Origin: Pseudaquabacterium terrae
Lineage (GTDB): Bacteria; Pseudomonadota; Gammaproteobacteria; Burkholderiales; Burkholderiaceae_C
Direction of reading: 5' to 3'
DNA length: 64,000 bases
Assembly (NCBI RefSeq): GCF_013266755.1
Contig: NZ_JABRWJ010000010.1
Span: 1 to 64,000 of the forward strand
Shown here in pieces: positions 26,923-36,656 of this stretch. The position numbers and the translations under genes are program-made. The notes under the pieces are model-generated. The model was not told where the DNA came from, did not search any database, and was given only the letters and a program-made list of their open reading frames with translations. How positions within the stretch are numbered: the first letter of the stretch is position 1; each line of letters opens with the position of its first letter.

Positions 26923-27732
26923 ATGCTGACCACCGCCCTCGCCACCGCCGCCAGCCACCAGAACGCCGTGATCGGCCAGGCCACGCTGCAATCGCTGCAG
27001 CGCGACGAGGCGCCGCGTGCGCCGGTGGCGCCGCGCCGCGAGGTCTTCGACGCCGCGCCGATCGCCGCGATGCTGCAGCAGCTGAACGACGCGCTGCAGC
27101 CGCAGCGCCGCATCGTGCACGCCGGCGATCGCATCTGCCAGGCCGGCACCAGCTTCGGCGCGCTCTACGTGCTCAATTCCGGCGTCGCCAAGGTCGTCAA
27201 CCTTGCCGCCGACGGCCGCGAGCAGGTGGTCGGCCTGAAGTTCCGCGGCGACTGGCTCGGCTTCGACGGCATCGCGCAGGGCTGCTACGCCTGCGACGCC
27301 ATCGCGCTGGACACCGGCGAAGTCTGGGTGATCCGCTACGAGGCGCTGCTGGCCGCCTGCGCGGCCCGGCCCGCGCTGCTGGCGCTGCTGCACGGCGCGA
27401 TGAGCCGCGAGATCGCCGGCGACCGCGATTCGATGATGTCGGTCTGCACGCTGCCGGCCGATGCGCGCGTCGCCGACTTCCTGCGCCATTGGGCCGAAGC
27501 GCTGGCGCAGCGCGGCCTGCGCACCGACCAGATCACGCTGCGCATGACACGTGCCGAGATCGGCAACTTCCTCGGCATGACGCTCGAGACGGTGAGCCGC
27601 GCGCTGTCGCGCCTGGCGCGCGAAGGCCTGATCATCTTCGCCGAGAAGGGCCGCCGCGACGTGCGGATCCCGGAAGTCACCGGCCTCGTGGCCTTCGTGC
27701 AGAGCTTCCTGGCGACCGGCACGGTGCAGTGA
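26923..27732 (+). CDS. CRP-FNR family regulator, FixK/Dnr-like (no Fe-S cysteines)
   Basis: A 269-residue CRP-FNR protein. The effector domain aligns with FNR (SFGALYVLNSGVAKVVNL, GDWLGFDGIA) but the N-terminal CxxC cluster is absent and the position of the fourth FNR ligand is not Cys (GEVWVIRYE). The recognition helix FLGMTLETVSRALSRL has E-x-x-S-R and should read TTGAT/TTGAC half-sites. It is therefore a cluster-free paralogue, a candidate reader of the TTGAY-N4-CGCAA boxes near stress genes. Its stop lies inside the first copy of a 74-bp tandem repeat. Confidence 0.85.
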   Translation: MLTTALATAASHQNAVIGQATLQSLQRDEAPRAPVAPRREVFDAAPIAAMLQQLNDALQPQRRIVHAGDRICQAGTSFGALYVLNSGVAKVVNLAADGREQVVGLKFRGDWLGFDGIAQGCYACDAIALDTGEVWVIRYEALLAACAARPALLALLHGAMSREIAGDRDSMMSVCTLPADARVADFLRHWAEALAQRGLRTDQITLRMTRAEIGNFLGMTLETVSRALSRLAREGLIIFAEKGRRDVRIPEVTGLVAFVQSFLATGTVQ

Positions 27733-27876
27733 GCACCGCACGGCCGTTCCGAAGGTGCTCGCTCCCCCCTGGGGGGAAGGCCCGCAGGGCCAAGGGGGCC
27801 ACGTGAGCACCGCACGGCCGTTCCGAAGGTGCTCGCTCCCCCCTGGGGGGAAGGCCCGCAGGGCCAAGGGGGCCAC
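27729..27876. repeat. Two perfect tandem copies of a 74-bp repeat
   Basis: Copies at 27729-27802 and 27803-27876 are identical by eye; a third copy begins (gtgagc) and diverges. Each holds a C-run/G-run hairpin (cccccctgggggg) and ggcccgcagggcc. The first copy supplies the stop codon of the regulator gene; the last gtg serves as the likely original start of the decayed gene that follows. Similar G/C-run mosaics occur between genes in many Burkholderiales, and a relative lies at 41516. Confidence 0.9.
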
Positions 27877-28243
27877 GTGAGCGCCTCAGACGATCGTTTG
27901 ATGAAGGCGAAGCGCATCCTGCTGATCCAGGGCCATCCCGATCCTGCCGGCCAGCACTACGCGCATGCGCTCGCCGCCGCCTACGCCGAAGGCGCGCGCG
28001 ACGGCGGCCACGAAGTGCGCACGCTCGACATGGCGGCGCTCGACTTTCCGCTTGGGCATGCCGGCGCTGGTCTATCGCTGGGTCTACCGCGCGCACAGCG
28101 TCAAGGCGCTGGAGCGCAACATCCTCGGCTTCGTCGGCATCGCGCCGATCCACGAGACGCTGATCGGCATGGTCGAAGGCAAGGACAGCGCGCGGCGGCG
28201 CTGGCTGGGACGGCTGCGCGAGCTGGGCGTCGCCGCAGGCTGA
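27877..28243 (+). pseudogene. Decayed NAD(P)H-dependent flavodoxin-fold oxidoreductase
   Basis: The first part (GTG 27877 or ATG 27901 to about 28053) encodes a flavodoxin-fold start, MKAKRILLIQGHPDPAGQHY, ending at DMAALDFPL. The second part, in another frame from about 28055, encodes the family C terminus, MPALVYRWVYRAHSVKALER and IAPIHETLIGMVEG. About 90 central residues, including much of the FMN site, are missing, so this is an internal deletion plus frame change, not a simple frameshift. The gene is surely inactive. It follows directly on the 74-bp tandem repeat. Confidence 0.8.
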
Positions 28244-28265
28244 GAACGCCGCCTGCGGCGGGCCG

Positions 28266-29102
28266 CTACTTCGGCGCGTTCAGCATGCAGGAGATGCTGG
28301 CGGTGAGCGCCCCGGCGGGCGTGAACTCGGCTTTCAGCGTTCCGCCTTGCGCGAACGAGATCGTCGGGTTGGCCATCACCTGCATCTTCGCCGACCTCGA
28401 GTCACCCGCGTTGCTCACCATCAGGATGAAGTTGCCGAAGGACCCGCTCTTCGTGAAGTTCACGCTCGAGTAGGTGGGTCCCACCGAACCGGACTTGCCG
28501 TCGGACGACAGCGTGAGGGCGCCGTCGTCGGCGATGTCGAGCCGGCACGTCTTCGCAGTGTCGAAGGTCTGCGCGCCGGTCAGGTTTCCGACCATGCAGG
28601 CATGGAAGCCGGGCGCAGTGGAGGCCACGACGTCCGGGCACTGCCCGAGGATCGTTGCCGTCAGTGGCCGGTCCTTTCCCGTGGCAGGCGCCGTGACGTA
28701 GCTCGTGATGGCGCCCAGCGACATCACTTCCGTCCCGAACGGCCCACCGAGCGCGAACACGCCGTTGCCGATCACGGCCAGGTGGATGCCGGTCTCCGGG
28801 TAGTAGCGGTAGGACCAGCCCTCGAACGTGCGCGTCGACTGCTTGCTCGGAAAGTACGCGGCATACGCCGATTCGGCCAGGGCGTAGAGCTGCGTCGCAA
28901 GGTCGGCGGAGTAGCTGCCGGCCGCCGCGGCCAGGGCCCGCTGCCGCCCCGAGGGCGAACCGGCATGCGCCGCGGCCGCGGCAGCCAGTGCCTGCACGGC
29001 CTTCGGCTGCGCGGCGCTCTCGTTGACATCCGCTTCGCCACCGCCGCATCCGGCGATGAAGACGCTGGCCGCAATCGCGGCAATGACTGAGTGCTTGTGC
29101 AT
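28266..29102 (-). CDS. Uncharacterised secreted lipoprotein
   Basis: A 278-residue protein with a lipoprotein signal (HSVIAAIAASVFIAGCGGG, Cys19 in the lipobox). An Ala-rich linker (about 30-65) and a globular part containing WSYRYYPETGIHLAVIGNGVFALGG follow. That WxYRYYPxTG pattern resembles short domains seen in many burkholderial surface lipoproteins of unknown role. Four further Cys could pair in disulfides. It converges on the decayed flavoprotein gene and has no obvious partner. I do not recognise a function. Confidence 0.75.
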   Translation of the reverse strand: MHKHSVIAAIAASVFIAGCGGGEADVNESAAQPKAVQALAAAAAAHAGSPSGRQRALAAAAGSYSADLATQLYALAESAYAAYFPSKQSTRTFEGWSYRYYPETGIHLAVIGNGVFALGGPFGTEVMSLGAITSYVTAPATGKDRPLTATILGQCPDVVASTAPGFHACMVGNLTGAQTFDTAKTCRLDIADDGALTLSSDGKSGSVGPTYSSVNFTKSGSFGNFILMVSNAGDSRSAKMQVMANPTISFAQGGTLKAEFTPAGALTASISCMLNAPK

Positions 29103-29440
29103 CGATCGTCCTCCCTGACGATGGTGATCAAGTCCGGACCCGGGGTCCGGGCCGGAAGGTTCGCGCCTTCAGCGCAATGGGCGCGCATTCTCTTCATCCG
29201 CCTGTGTCTCCCCAACCCCCTAACCTGAATGCTCCATCGTGTGACACCTGTGCCAGCACCATCGGTTGCGGCACGCGTCCGCGGCGCTCGAAACGCGGGT
29301 TAGACCTGAGGCCGCAGGCCCGATCCGGCCCGGCGGCACGATGGCACGGCGATTGCGGTTGAGACATCGAACCGCCTCGGCAAGGACTGACGTCGAGCGG
29401 TGTGTTCGTCCAACCGTTCGCCACCCCGCAGGAGACCTCC
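29103..29440. other. Intergenic region with sigma-54 promoter
   Basis: A 338-bp spacer between the divergent lipoprotein gene and the aldehyde dehydrogenase gene. It holds the sigma-54 promoter at 29342-29356. About 85 bp further upstream a small odd palindrome, gtgtgacac (29248-29256), lies in the range where an activator site is expected. No gene is seen here. Confidence 0.6.
29342..29356 (+). promoter_or_regulatory. Sigma-54 promoter TGGCACGGCGATTGC
   Basis: Matches the -24/-12 consensus TGGCACG-N4-TTGC exactly, with GG at 29343-29344 and GC at 29355-29356. The start site would be near 29368, giving a leader of about 70 nt before the aldehyde dehydrogenase ATG (29441). Confidence 0.85.
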
Positions 29441-30961
<1,521 letters not shown>

Positions 30962-30972
30962 AAGGAGCGGCC

Positions 30973-32727
30973 ATGCAACCGAAGCTCTCGATACTCTTCT
31001 GCGCCGCTGCGCTGGCCTCGGCGGCAGCGCACGCCGTGGTCACCGACTCGATGATCCAGGCCGAGGCCACCGCCGGCGGCAACGTGCTGACCTGGGGCCT
31101 GAACACGCAGGGCCAGCGCTATTCGCCGCTCAAGCAGGTCAACGTGTCCACCGTGTCGCGGCTGGTGCCGGCCTGGGCCTTCTCGTTCGGCGGCGAGAAG
31201 CAGCGCGGCCAGGAATCGCAGCCGGTGATCCACGACGGCAAGATGTTCGTCACCGCGTCGTACTCGCGACTCTTTGCGCTGGACGCAGCCACCGGCAAGA
31301 AGCTGTGGAAGTACGAGCACCGCCTGCCCGACGGCATCATGCCGTGCTGCGACGTCATCAACCGCGGCGCGGCGCTGTACGACAAGCTGGTGATCTTCGC
31401 GACGCTCGATGCGCAACTCGTCGCGCTGGACCAGGACACCGGCAGCGTCGTGTGGAAGGAGAAGATCGACGATTACAAGGCGGGTTATTCGGCCACCGCC
31501 GCGCCGATCATCGCCAACGGCCTGGTGCTCACCGGCGTCTCGGGCGGCGAGTTCGGCGTGGTCGGCCGCGTCGAGGCGCGCAATGCGAAGACGGGTCAGC
31601 TGGTGTGGTCGCGCCCGACCGTCGAAGGCCACATGGGCTACACCTACGACCCGGACGGCAATTCGAAGGAAAACGGCCTCTCGGGCACGACCAACCAGAC
31701 CTGGCCCGGCGACCTGTGGAAGACCGGCGGCGCCGCCACCTGGCTCGGCGGCACCTACGATGCCAAGACCGGCCTGGCCTACTTCGGCACCGGCAACCCG
31801 GCGCCGTGGAACAGCCACCTGCGCAAGGGCGACAACCTGTTCTCGTGCTCGACGGTCGCGATCGACGTCAAGACCGGCCAGATCAAGTGGCACTACCAGA
31901 ACACGCCGAACGACGGCTGGGACTTCGACGGCGTCAACGAGTTCGTCACCTTCGACATGGACGGCCGGCGCGTCGGCGGCAAGGCCGACCGCAACGGCTT
32001 CTTCTACGTGAACGACGCGGCCACCGGCCAGTTGCTGAACGCGTTTCCGTTCGTCAGGAAGATCACCTGGGCCAGCAGCATCGACCTGAAGACCGGCAAG
32101 CCGAACTTCATCGATGCCAACCGGCCCGGCGACCCCACCGCCAGCAGCGACGGCAAGAAGGGCGCGGCCATCGTATCGGCGCCGAGCTTCCTCGGCGGCA
32201 AGAACCAGATGCCAATGGCCTACAGCCCGGACACGAAGCTGTTCTACGTGCCGGCCAACGAGTGGGCGATGGAGATCTGGAATGAGCCCATCGCCTACAA
32301 GAAGGGCGCGGCCTACCTCGGCGCCGGCTTCACGATCAAGACGCTGCACGAGGACCACATCGGCGCGCTGCGAGCGGTCGATCCGAAGAGCGGCAAGATC
32401 GTCTGGGAGGTGAAGAACGGCGCGCCGCTGTGGGGCGGCGTGCTGACCACCGGCGGCAACCTGGTGTTCTGGGGCACGCCCGAGGGTTACCTGAAGGCCG
32501 CCGACGCGCGCACGGGCAAGGTGGTCTGGGAATTCCAGACCGGCTCCGGCGTCGTCGCGCCGCCGGTGACCTGGATGCAGGGCGGCGAGCAGTACATCAG
32601 CGTCGTGTCCGGCTGGGGTGGCGCGGTGCCGCTGTGGGGCGGCGAGGTGGCCAAGAAGGTCAACTACCTCGAGCAGGGCGGCATGGTGTGGGTGTTCAAG
32701 CTGCCGAAGGCGGGGGGCAAGTCGTGA
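30973..32727 (+). CDS. PQQ-dependent alcohol dehydrogenase with lanthanide-type Asp pair
   Basis: A 584-residue periplasmic quinoprotein with a Sec signal (1-21), an eight-bladed propeller, and the adjacent-Cys disulfide (Cys125-Cys126). Metal/PQQ ligands in the family order are Glu193 (GGEFG), Asn275 (GTGNPAPWN) and catalytic Asp317 in [11 protein letters not shown]. Asp319, two residues after the catalytic Asp, is the extra acid that marks lanthanide-dependent XoxF/PedH enzymes; calcium-type MxaF has Ala there. It oxidises an alcohol to an aldehyde and reduces a periplasmic carrier. The substrate cannot be read. It starts 12 bp after the ALDH gene. Confidence 0.9.
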   Translation: MQPKLSILFCAAALASAAAHAVVTDSMIQAEATAGGNVLTWGLNTQGQRYSPLKQVNVSTVSRLVPAWAFSFGGEKQRGQESQPVIHDGKMFVTASYSRLFALDAATGKKLWKYEHRLPDGIMPCCDVINRGAALYDKLVIFATLDAQLVALDQDTGSVVWKEKIDDYKAGYSATAAPIIANGLVLTGVSGGEFGVVGRVEARNAKTGQLVWSRPTVEGHMGYTYDPDGNSKENGLSGTTNQTWPGDLWKTGGAATWLGGTYDAKTGLAYFGTGNPAPWNSHLRKGDNLFSCSTVAIDVKTGQIKWHYQNTPNDGWDFDGVNEFVTFDMDGRRVGGKADRNGFFYVNDAATGQLLNAFPFVRKITWASSIDLKTGKPNFIDANRPGDPTASSDGKKGAAIVSAPSFLGGKNQMPMAYSPDTKLFYVPANEWAMEIWNEPIAYKKGAAYLGAGFTIKTLHEDHIGALRAVDPKSGKIVWEVKNGAPLWGGVLTTGGNLVFWGTPEGYLKAADARTGKVVWEFQTGSGVVAPPVTWMQGGEQYISVVSGWGGAVPLWGGEVAKKVNYLEQGGMVWVFKLPKAGGKS

Positions 32728-33047
32728 GCGGCGCGGCATCGCGGCGCGTTTTCCTAATGCGCGCAGTGAGCGTCAGCGGCGCCGCGCTGGCCGCGCCGGC
32801 GCTGTCGCCGGCCGCGCCGGCGCGCGTCGACGAGGCCGACGAGACCGCCGTCGCGCTCGGCTACAAGCACGACACGGCGAAGGTCGACCGCCAGCGCTAT
32901 CCGAAGCACAGCCCGGCGCAGAACTGCGCCAACTGCAGCTTCTTCCAGGGCGCCGCCAACGACCCCTGGGGCGGCTGCGCGATGTTCGGCCGCAAGCACA
33001 TCGCGGCGGCGGGGTGGTGCAACGCGTGGGCGAAGAAGCCGGGTTGA
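32724..33047 (+). CDS. High-potential iron-sulfur protein (HiPIP)
   Basis: A 107-residue protein with a twin-arginine signal ([21 protein letters not shown]). The HiPIP cluster ligands are Cys68, Cys71, Cys85 and Cys99 (C-x2-C-x13-C-x13-C; CANCSFF, GGC, GWCNAW). HiPIPs carry single electrons in the periplasm to oxidases. The GTG start overlaps the dehydrogenase stop (GTGA), so it is coupled to the PQQ enzyme and may be one of its electron acceptors or feed cbb3. The residues before the RR motif support the GTG start. Confidence 0.92.
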   Translation: MSGAASRRVFLMRAVSVSGAALAAPALSPAAPARVDEADETAVALGYKHDTAKVDRQRYPKHSPAQNCANCSFFQGAANDPWGGCAMFGRKHIAAAGWCNAWAKKPG

Positions 33048-33066
33048 GCGCCGCCGCGGCGGATGC

Positions 33067-33080
33067 AGTGCATTTGCACT
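33067..33080. promoter_or_regulatory. Small palindrome before toxin-antitoxin genes
   Basis: AGTGCA-TT-TGCACT, arms of 6 bp, 13 bp before the antitoxin start. The position suits an operator for autoregulation by the ribbon-helix-helix antitoxin. Confidence 0.5.
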
Positions 33081-33092
33081 ACACTGCCGCAG

Positions 33093-33368
33093 ATGAAGAC
33101 CGCCGTCATCCCGCAAGTCCGCGTCGAGCCGGAGTTGCGCGCTGAGCTCGATGCCGTGCTCAGCGCGAATGAAACGCTCAGCGAATTCGTCGAAGAGGCC
33201 GTGCGTCGCGCGGTCGAGCATCGACGCGTGCAGGCCGCGTTCCTGGCCCACGGGGAGGCAGCATGGCTGGAGTTCCAGCGCACGGGGAGAGCCGTCAACG
33301 CCGATGAGGTTCTGGGCAAGCTGCAGGCGCGGCTCGATGAGCGGCGCCGTCAGCTGCGGCAGCGGTGA
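33093..33368 (+). CDS. Ribbon-helix-helix antitoxin (ParD/CopG-like)
   Basis: A 91-residue protein. The N-terminal ribbon-helix-helix (VIPQVRVEPELRAELDAVLSANETLSEFVEEAVRRAVEHR) is followed by a toxin-binding tail. It overlaps the downstream toxin start (GTGA), the usual type II arrangement, and a palindrome lies just upstream. It should bind its own promoter and neutralise the toxin. Confidence 0.82.
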   Translation: MKTAVIPQVRVEPELRAELDAVLSANETLSEFVEEAVRRAVEHRRVQAAFLAHGEAAWLEFQRTGRAVNADEVLGKLQARLDERRRQLRQR

Positions 33369-33685
33369 GCTTTCGAGTCCGGTTCGCACCCGCCGCCGCT
33401 GAGGATCTGGTCAGGCTCTTCGACTACCTGCTCGAACGCGCCGAGACGATCGAGGACCTCGACCGCGCCGAAGGCGTGATCGGCGCCCTGAGGCAGGCCA
33501 TCTACGCGCAGCTGGCGGTGACGCCTTTCAGCTTCCGGAAGGCCGGCGACGGCAGTCGCTCGACGCGGCGTGAGCTGATCGTGCCGTCGGGATCCACCGG
33601 CTACGTCGCGCTGTACGAGATCACCGGTCCTCGCGACGTTCTCGTGCTGGCGGTGCGTCACCAACTGGAGCAGGACTATCACTGA
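33365..33685 (+). CDS. RelE/ParE-family toxin
   Basis: A 106-residue protein with the ParE/RelE fold pattern: FRVRFAPAAAEDLVRLFDYL at the start, and a C-terminal strand VLVLAVRHQLEQDYH. Starts with GTG inside the antitoxin stop codon. ParE members inhibit DNA gyrase and RelE members cut mRNA; the sequence ending VRHQ..DY favours ParE type. The pair stands alone between the HiPIP gene and the PQQ operon. Confidence 0.82.
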   Translation: MSFRVRFAPAAAEDLVRLFDYLLERAETIEDLDRAEGVIGALRQAIYAQLAVTPFSFRKAGDGSRSTRRELIVPSGSTGYVALYEITGPRDVLVLAVRHQLEQDYH

Positions 33686-33718
33686 ACGCGCGCTCAGGTC
33701 CTTCGCTTGCCGTGCCGC

Positions 33719-34675
33719 TCAATCAGCGGCCGGCCGCAGCCCCAGCCGCTCCACCACCCGCCGCTCGGCGGCGAAGGCCTCGCGCATGCTGCGCCCGTAG
33801 TCGGCGCTGCCGAGGTAGGCCGGTTCCTGGTCGAACTTCGCCAACTCGGCGACATGCGGCGGATCGAACAGCGCGGTCTTGAAGGCGTCGTGCAGCGCCT
33901 GCACCACCGCCGGTGCCAGGCCGCGCGGGCCGGCCAGGCCGTAGGGCGACATCGCGACGATGCCGTGGCCCAGTTCGGCCAGCGTCGGCACGCCGGGCCA
34001 GCGCCGAGCGCGGGCGGCACCGGTCATCGCCAGCAGGCGCAGGCGGCCCGAGTCGACGAAGGGCGCGAAGCCGGTGGCACCGACGCCGACCATCACCTGG
34101 CCGGAGGCCACCGCGAGCATCTGCTCGGCGGTGCCCTTGTACGGCACATGGATGGTGCTCAGGTGATGACGCGTGAACAGCTCGTCCAGCACCAGGTGCG
34201 GCGTGGTGCCGACGCCGTTGGTGGCGATGCTCAAGGCACCGGGGTGCGCGGCCGCGAAGGCGAGCAGATCGTCGATGCAACGCCAGGGTGCGCTCGCCGG
34301 CACCAGCACGCCGAAGCTGACGCCGCTCAACTGCAGGATCGGCGTCGTGTCGCGAATCGGATCCCAGGACAGCTTGTGCAGGTGCGGCGCACGGAACACC
34401 GGCTGCGGCATCTGCGCGATCGTGTGGCCGTCGGGCGCCGCCTGCTGCAGCACCGGCATCACCAGCGTGCCGCCGGCGCCGCCGCGGTTCTCGACCAGCA
34501 CCTTCTGGCCGAGCAGGCGGCCGGCCAGTTCGGCCAGCAGGCGCAGCGTCTGGTCGGTGGCGCCGCCGGCTGCCCACGGCACCCACAAGCTGACGGGGCG
34601 CTGCGGAAAGGCCTCGGCGCGCGCGCCGAGCCACGGCGCCGCGGCGGCGGTGAGCACGGCACGGCGGCTGATCAT
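33719..34675 (-). CDS. Bug/TctC-family periplasmic binding protein
   Basis: A 318-residue protein with a signal peptide (MISRRAVLTAAAAPWLGARAEA). The tripartite tricarboxylate receptor signatures are VPWAAGGATDQTLRLLAE, VENRGGAGGTL and VPYKGTAEQMLA. Bug proteins bind small carboxylates. No TctA/TctB membrane partner is nearby. It is the last cistron of the pqq operon, its start overlapping the permease stop (ATGA), which links it to PQQ alcohol metabolism, perhaps binding the acid product or an inducer. Confidence 0.85.
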   Translation of the reverse strand: MISRRAVLTAAAAPWLGARAEAFPQRPVSLWVPWAAGGATDQTLRLLAELAGRLLGQKVLVENRGGAGGTLVMPVLQQAAPDGHTIAQMPQPVFRAPHLHKLSWDPIRDTTPILQLSGVSFGVLVPASAPWRCIDDLLAFAAAHPGALSIATNGVGTTPHLVLDELFTRHHLSTIHVPYKGTAEQMLAVASGQVMVGVGATGFAPFVDSGRLRLLAMTGAARARRWPGVPTLAELGHGIVAMSPYGLAGPRGLAPAVVQALHDAFKTALFDPPHVAELAKFDQEPAYLGSADYGRSMREAFAAERRVVERLGLRPAAD

Positions 34676-35487
34676 GCGCCGCCCCGCTGCGCCGCGGCGC
34701 CGAAGCGCCTGGCATCGTAGCCCCGGCAGGCGAGCACGAAGCACAGCGCCAGCGTGCCCAGCACGACCCACGGCGCGAGGCCGGGGTCCTTGCCGTAGAG
34801 CGCGAAGCGGATCCACTCGACCGCATGCGTGAACGGGTTCCACTGCGCCGCGCGCCAGACCCACAGCGCGCCGCACTCCTCGAGCTTCCACAGCGGATAC
34901 AGCGCCGTCGACAGGAAGTACATCGGGAAGATGACGAAGTTCATCGTGCCGGCGAAGTTCTCGAGCTGCCGCACGTGCACCGACAACAGCAGCCCGAGCG
35001 CGCCCAGCATCAGCGCGCCGGCCAGCGTGGCGGCCAGGGCATGCAGCAGCGCCGCGGGCTGCAGCGGCAGCACGGTGCCGAGCAGCGCGCCGACGCCAAC
35101 GAAGGCCAGCGCCTGCGCCAGGCTCAGCACGGCGGTTGCCAGCAGCTTGGCCAGCAGCAGCCACGGCCGCGGCAGCGGCGCGGTGAGCAGCAGCCGCATC
35201 AGCCCCATCTCGCGGTCGTAGACCATCGCCAGCGACGACTGCAGGCCGTTGAACAGCAGCACCATGCCGATCAGCCCCGGCGCGATGTACAGCTCGTAGG
35301 GGATGTAGGTGTCATAGGGCTCGACGATCGCGACGCCGAAGACGCTGCGAAAGCCCGCCGCGAACACCGCCAGCCACAGCACCGGGCGCAGCAGCGCGGC
35401 GAGCAGCCGGCCGTGTTGCCGCAGCGAGCGCAACAGCTCGCGCTGCACGATCGCGCGCAGGGCCAGCAGCGCATGGGCGGAGCGCAT
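34672..35487 (-). CDS. ABC-2 permease of the PQQ-alcohol dehydrogenase system
   Basis: A 271-residue membrane protein with six hydrophobic segments and ABC-2 features (REMGLMRLLLTAPLPRPWLLLAKLLA). It resembles the PedC-type permeases found with PQQ alcohol dehydrogenases. It pairs with the ATPase at 37611-38336. Direction (export) is inferred from ABC-2 type. ATG 35487 is used; a GTG one codon upstream overlaps the previous stop. Confidence 0.87.
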   Translation of the reverse strand: MRSAHALLALRAIVQRELLRSLRQHGRLLAALLRPVLWLAVFAAGFRSVFGVAIVEPYDTYIPYELYIAPGLIGMVLLFNGLQSSLAMVYDREMGLMRLLLTAPLPRPWLLLAKLLATAVLSLAQALAFVGVGALLGTVLPLQPAALLHALAATLAGALMLGALGLLLSVHVRQLENFAGTMNFVIFPMYFLSTALYPLWKLEECGALWVWRAAQWNPFTHAVEWIRFALYGKDPGLAPWVVLGTLALCFVLACRGYDARRFGAAAQRGGA

Positions 35488-36656
35488 CACAGGCCCGCCT
35501 TGCAGGCCGACTCGGCGGCATCGCTGCCGAGCGTGTCGAGCACGTTGACCGGGTGCAGCACGCCGTCGACCGGCGCGCTGCCGAGCACCGCGAGGCCGTC
35601 GCTCAGCAGCAGCGGCTGGCGCAGCTGGCGGTCCCAGGCGCGAAAGCCCAGGCGCACGCCCTTGAAGCCGTCGAGCGCGAAGTCGCTGCGCTGCAGGGCT
35701 CTCAGCACCTGCGCGGCGTTCGGCGCCACGGGCTGCTCGAGCGCCGCCTGCAGGATCGCCTTGGCGGCGATGTATCCGGCCCAGTCGTGGCCGGTCATCG
35801 GCCGCCGCGCGGCGCGCATGAAGCGGCGCGCCAGCTGGGGTGATCCATAGCGCTCGAAATGAGCGGCCCAGGGGACGGCGACCAACCCGGCATCGCCGAC
35901 CACCGGCCGCGGCAGCACGGTGTTATAGGGCAGGCCGCGGGCGAACTCGCCGTCGCTGTCGACCACCCAGACGGCGTCGTAGTCGCCGCCGGCGGCGCTG
36001 GTCAGCAGCCGCGGGTTGGCGAGCTCGCGTTCGCGCGGGTCCGCCGAGCGCCTGAAGGCCCGGGTGGCGATCAGCTTCAGGCCATGGCGCTTCAGGGCCG
36101 CCTGCGCCAGCGCGAGGCGCTGAGCATCGTCGTCACCCGGGCCGTGCAGCAGCAGCACGCGGCTCCAGCGCCGCGCCAGCAGTGCCTGCGCCAGCGCATC
36201 GGCGCGCATGCGCTCGCTCGGCAGCGTGTGGAAGAGCTGCGGCGCGCAGCCTTGCTGCCGCAGGGCCTCGTCGCCGGCGCCGGCGTTCAGCAGCGCCGGT
36301 GTCGCAGCGGCCTTCAGTGCAGCGATCCACGCCGTCGGCAGGTCGAGCACGACGCCCAGCGCGCCGGCGCGGGCCAGTTGCTGCAGCAGCGCGGTGGCCT
36401 CGTCGGCACTGCGCGCGGCGTGCACGTCGATCACGATCCGCAGCTTCGCGGCATCGAGCGCGAAGCGGCTTTCGTCGATCGCCAGCTCGACCGCCGCCTG
36501 CAGCGATCCGCCGGGGTGGCCCGGGTAGGCCTGCTCGATCCGCGCCGGCGCGAGCCGCTCGTCGTCGGCGCGTTGCAGCACGCCCAGCGTCAGCGTGGCG
36601 GCGGCGACCGGACCGGCCAGCAGCAGTGCCAGCGCGGCGAGCAACGACTTAGTCAT
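35487..36656 (-). CDS. ABC-type periplasmic binding protein of the PQQ-ADH system
   Basis: A 389-residue protein with a Sec signal (MTKSLLAALALLLAGPVAAA). The fold resembles leucine/amide-binding proteins: LTLGVLQRADDERLAPARIEQ, ALLQQLARAGALGVVLDLP. Homologues form a set found only with PQQ alcohol dehydrogenase clusters. A binding protein next to an ABC-2 exporter is unusual, so it may sense or present the substrate rather than import it. It overlaps its neighbours at both ends. Confidence 0.85.
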   Translation of the reverse strand: MTKSLLAALALLLAGPVAAATLTLGVLQRADDERLAPARIEQAYPGHPGGSLQAAVELAIDESRFALDAAKLRIVIDVHAARSADEATALLQQLARAGALGVVLDLPTAWIAALKAAATPALLNAGAGDEALRQQGCAPQLFHTLPSERMRADALAQALLARRWSRVLLLHGPGDDDAQRLALAQAALKRHGLKLIATRAFRRSADPRERELANPRLLTSAAGGDYDAVWVVDSDGEFARGLPYNTVLPRPVVGDAGLVAVPWAAHFERYGSPQLARRFMRAARRPMTGHDWAGYIAAKAILQAALEQPVAPNAAQVLRALQRSDFALDGFKGVRLGFRAWDRQLRQPLLLSDGLAVLGSAPVDGVLHPVNVLDTLGSDAAESACKAGL

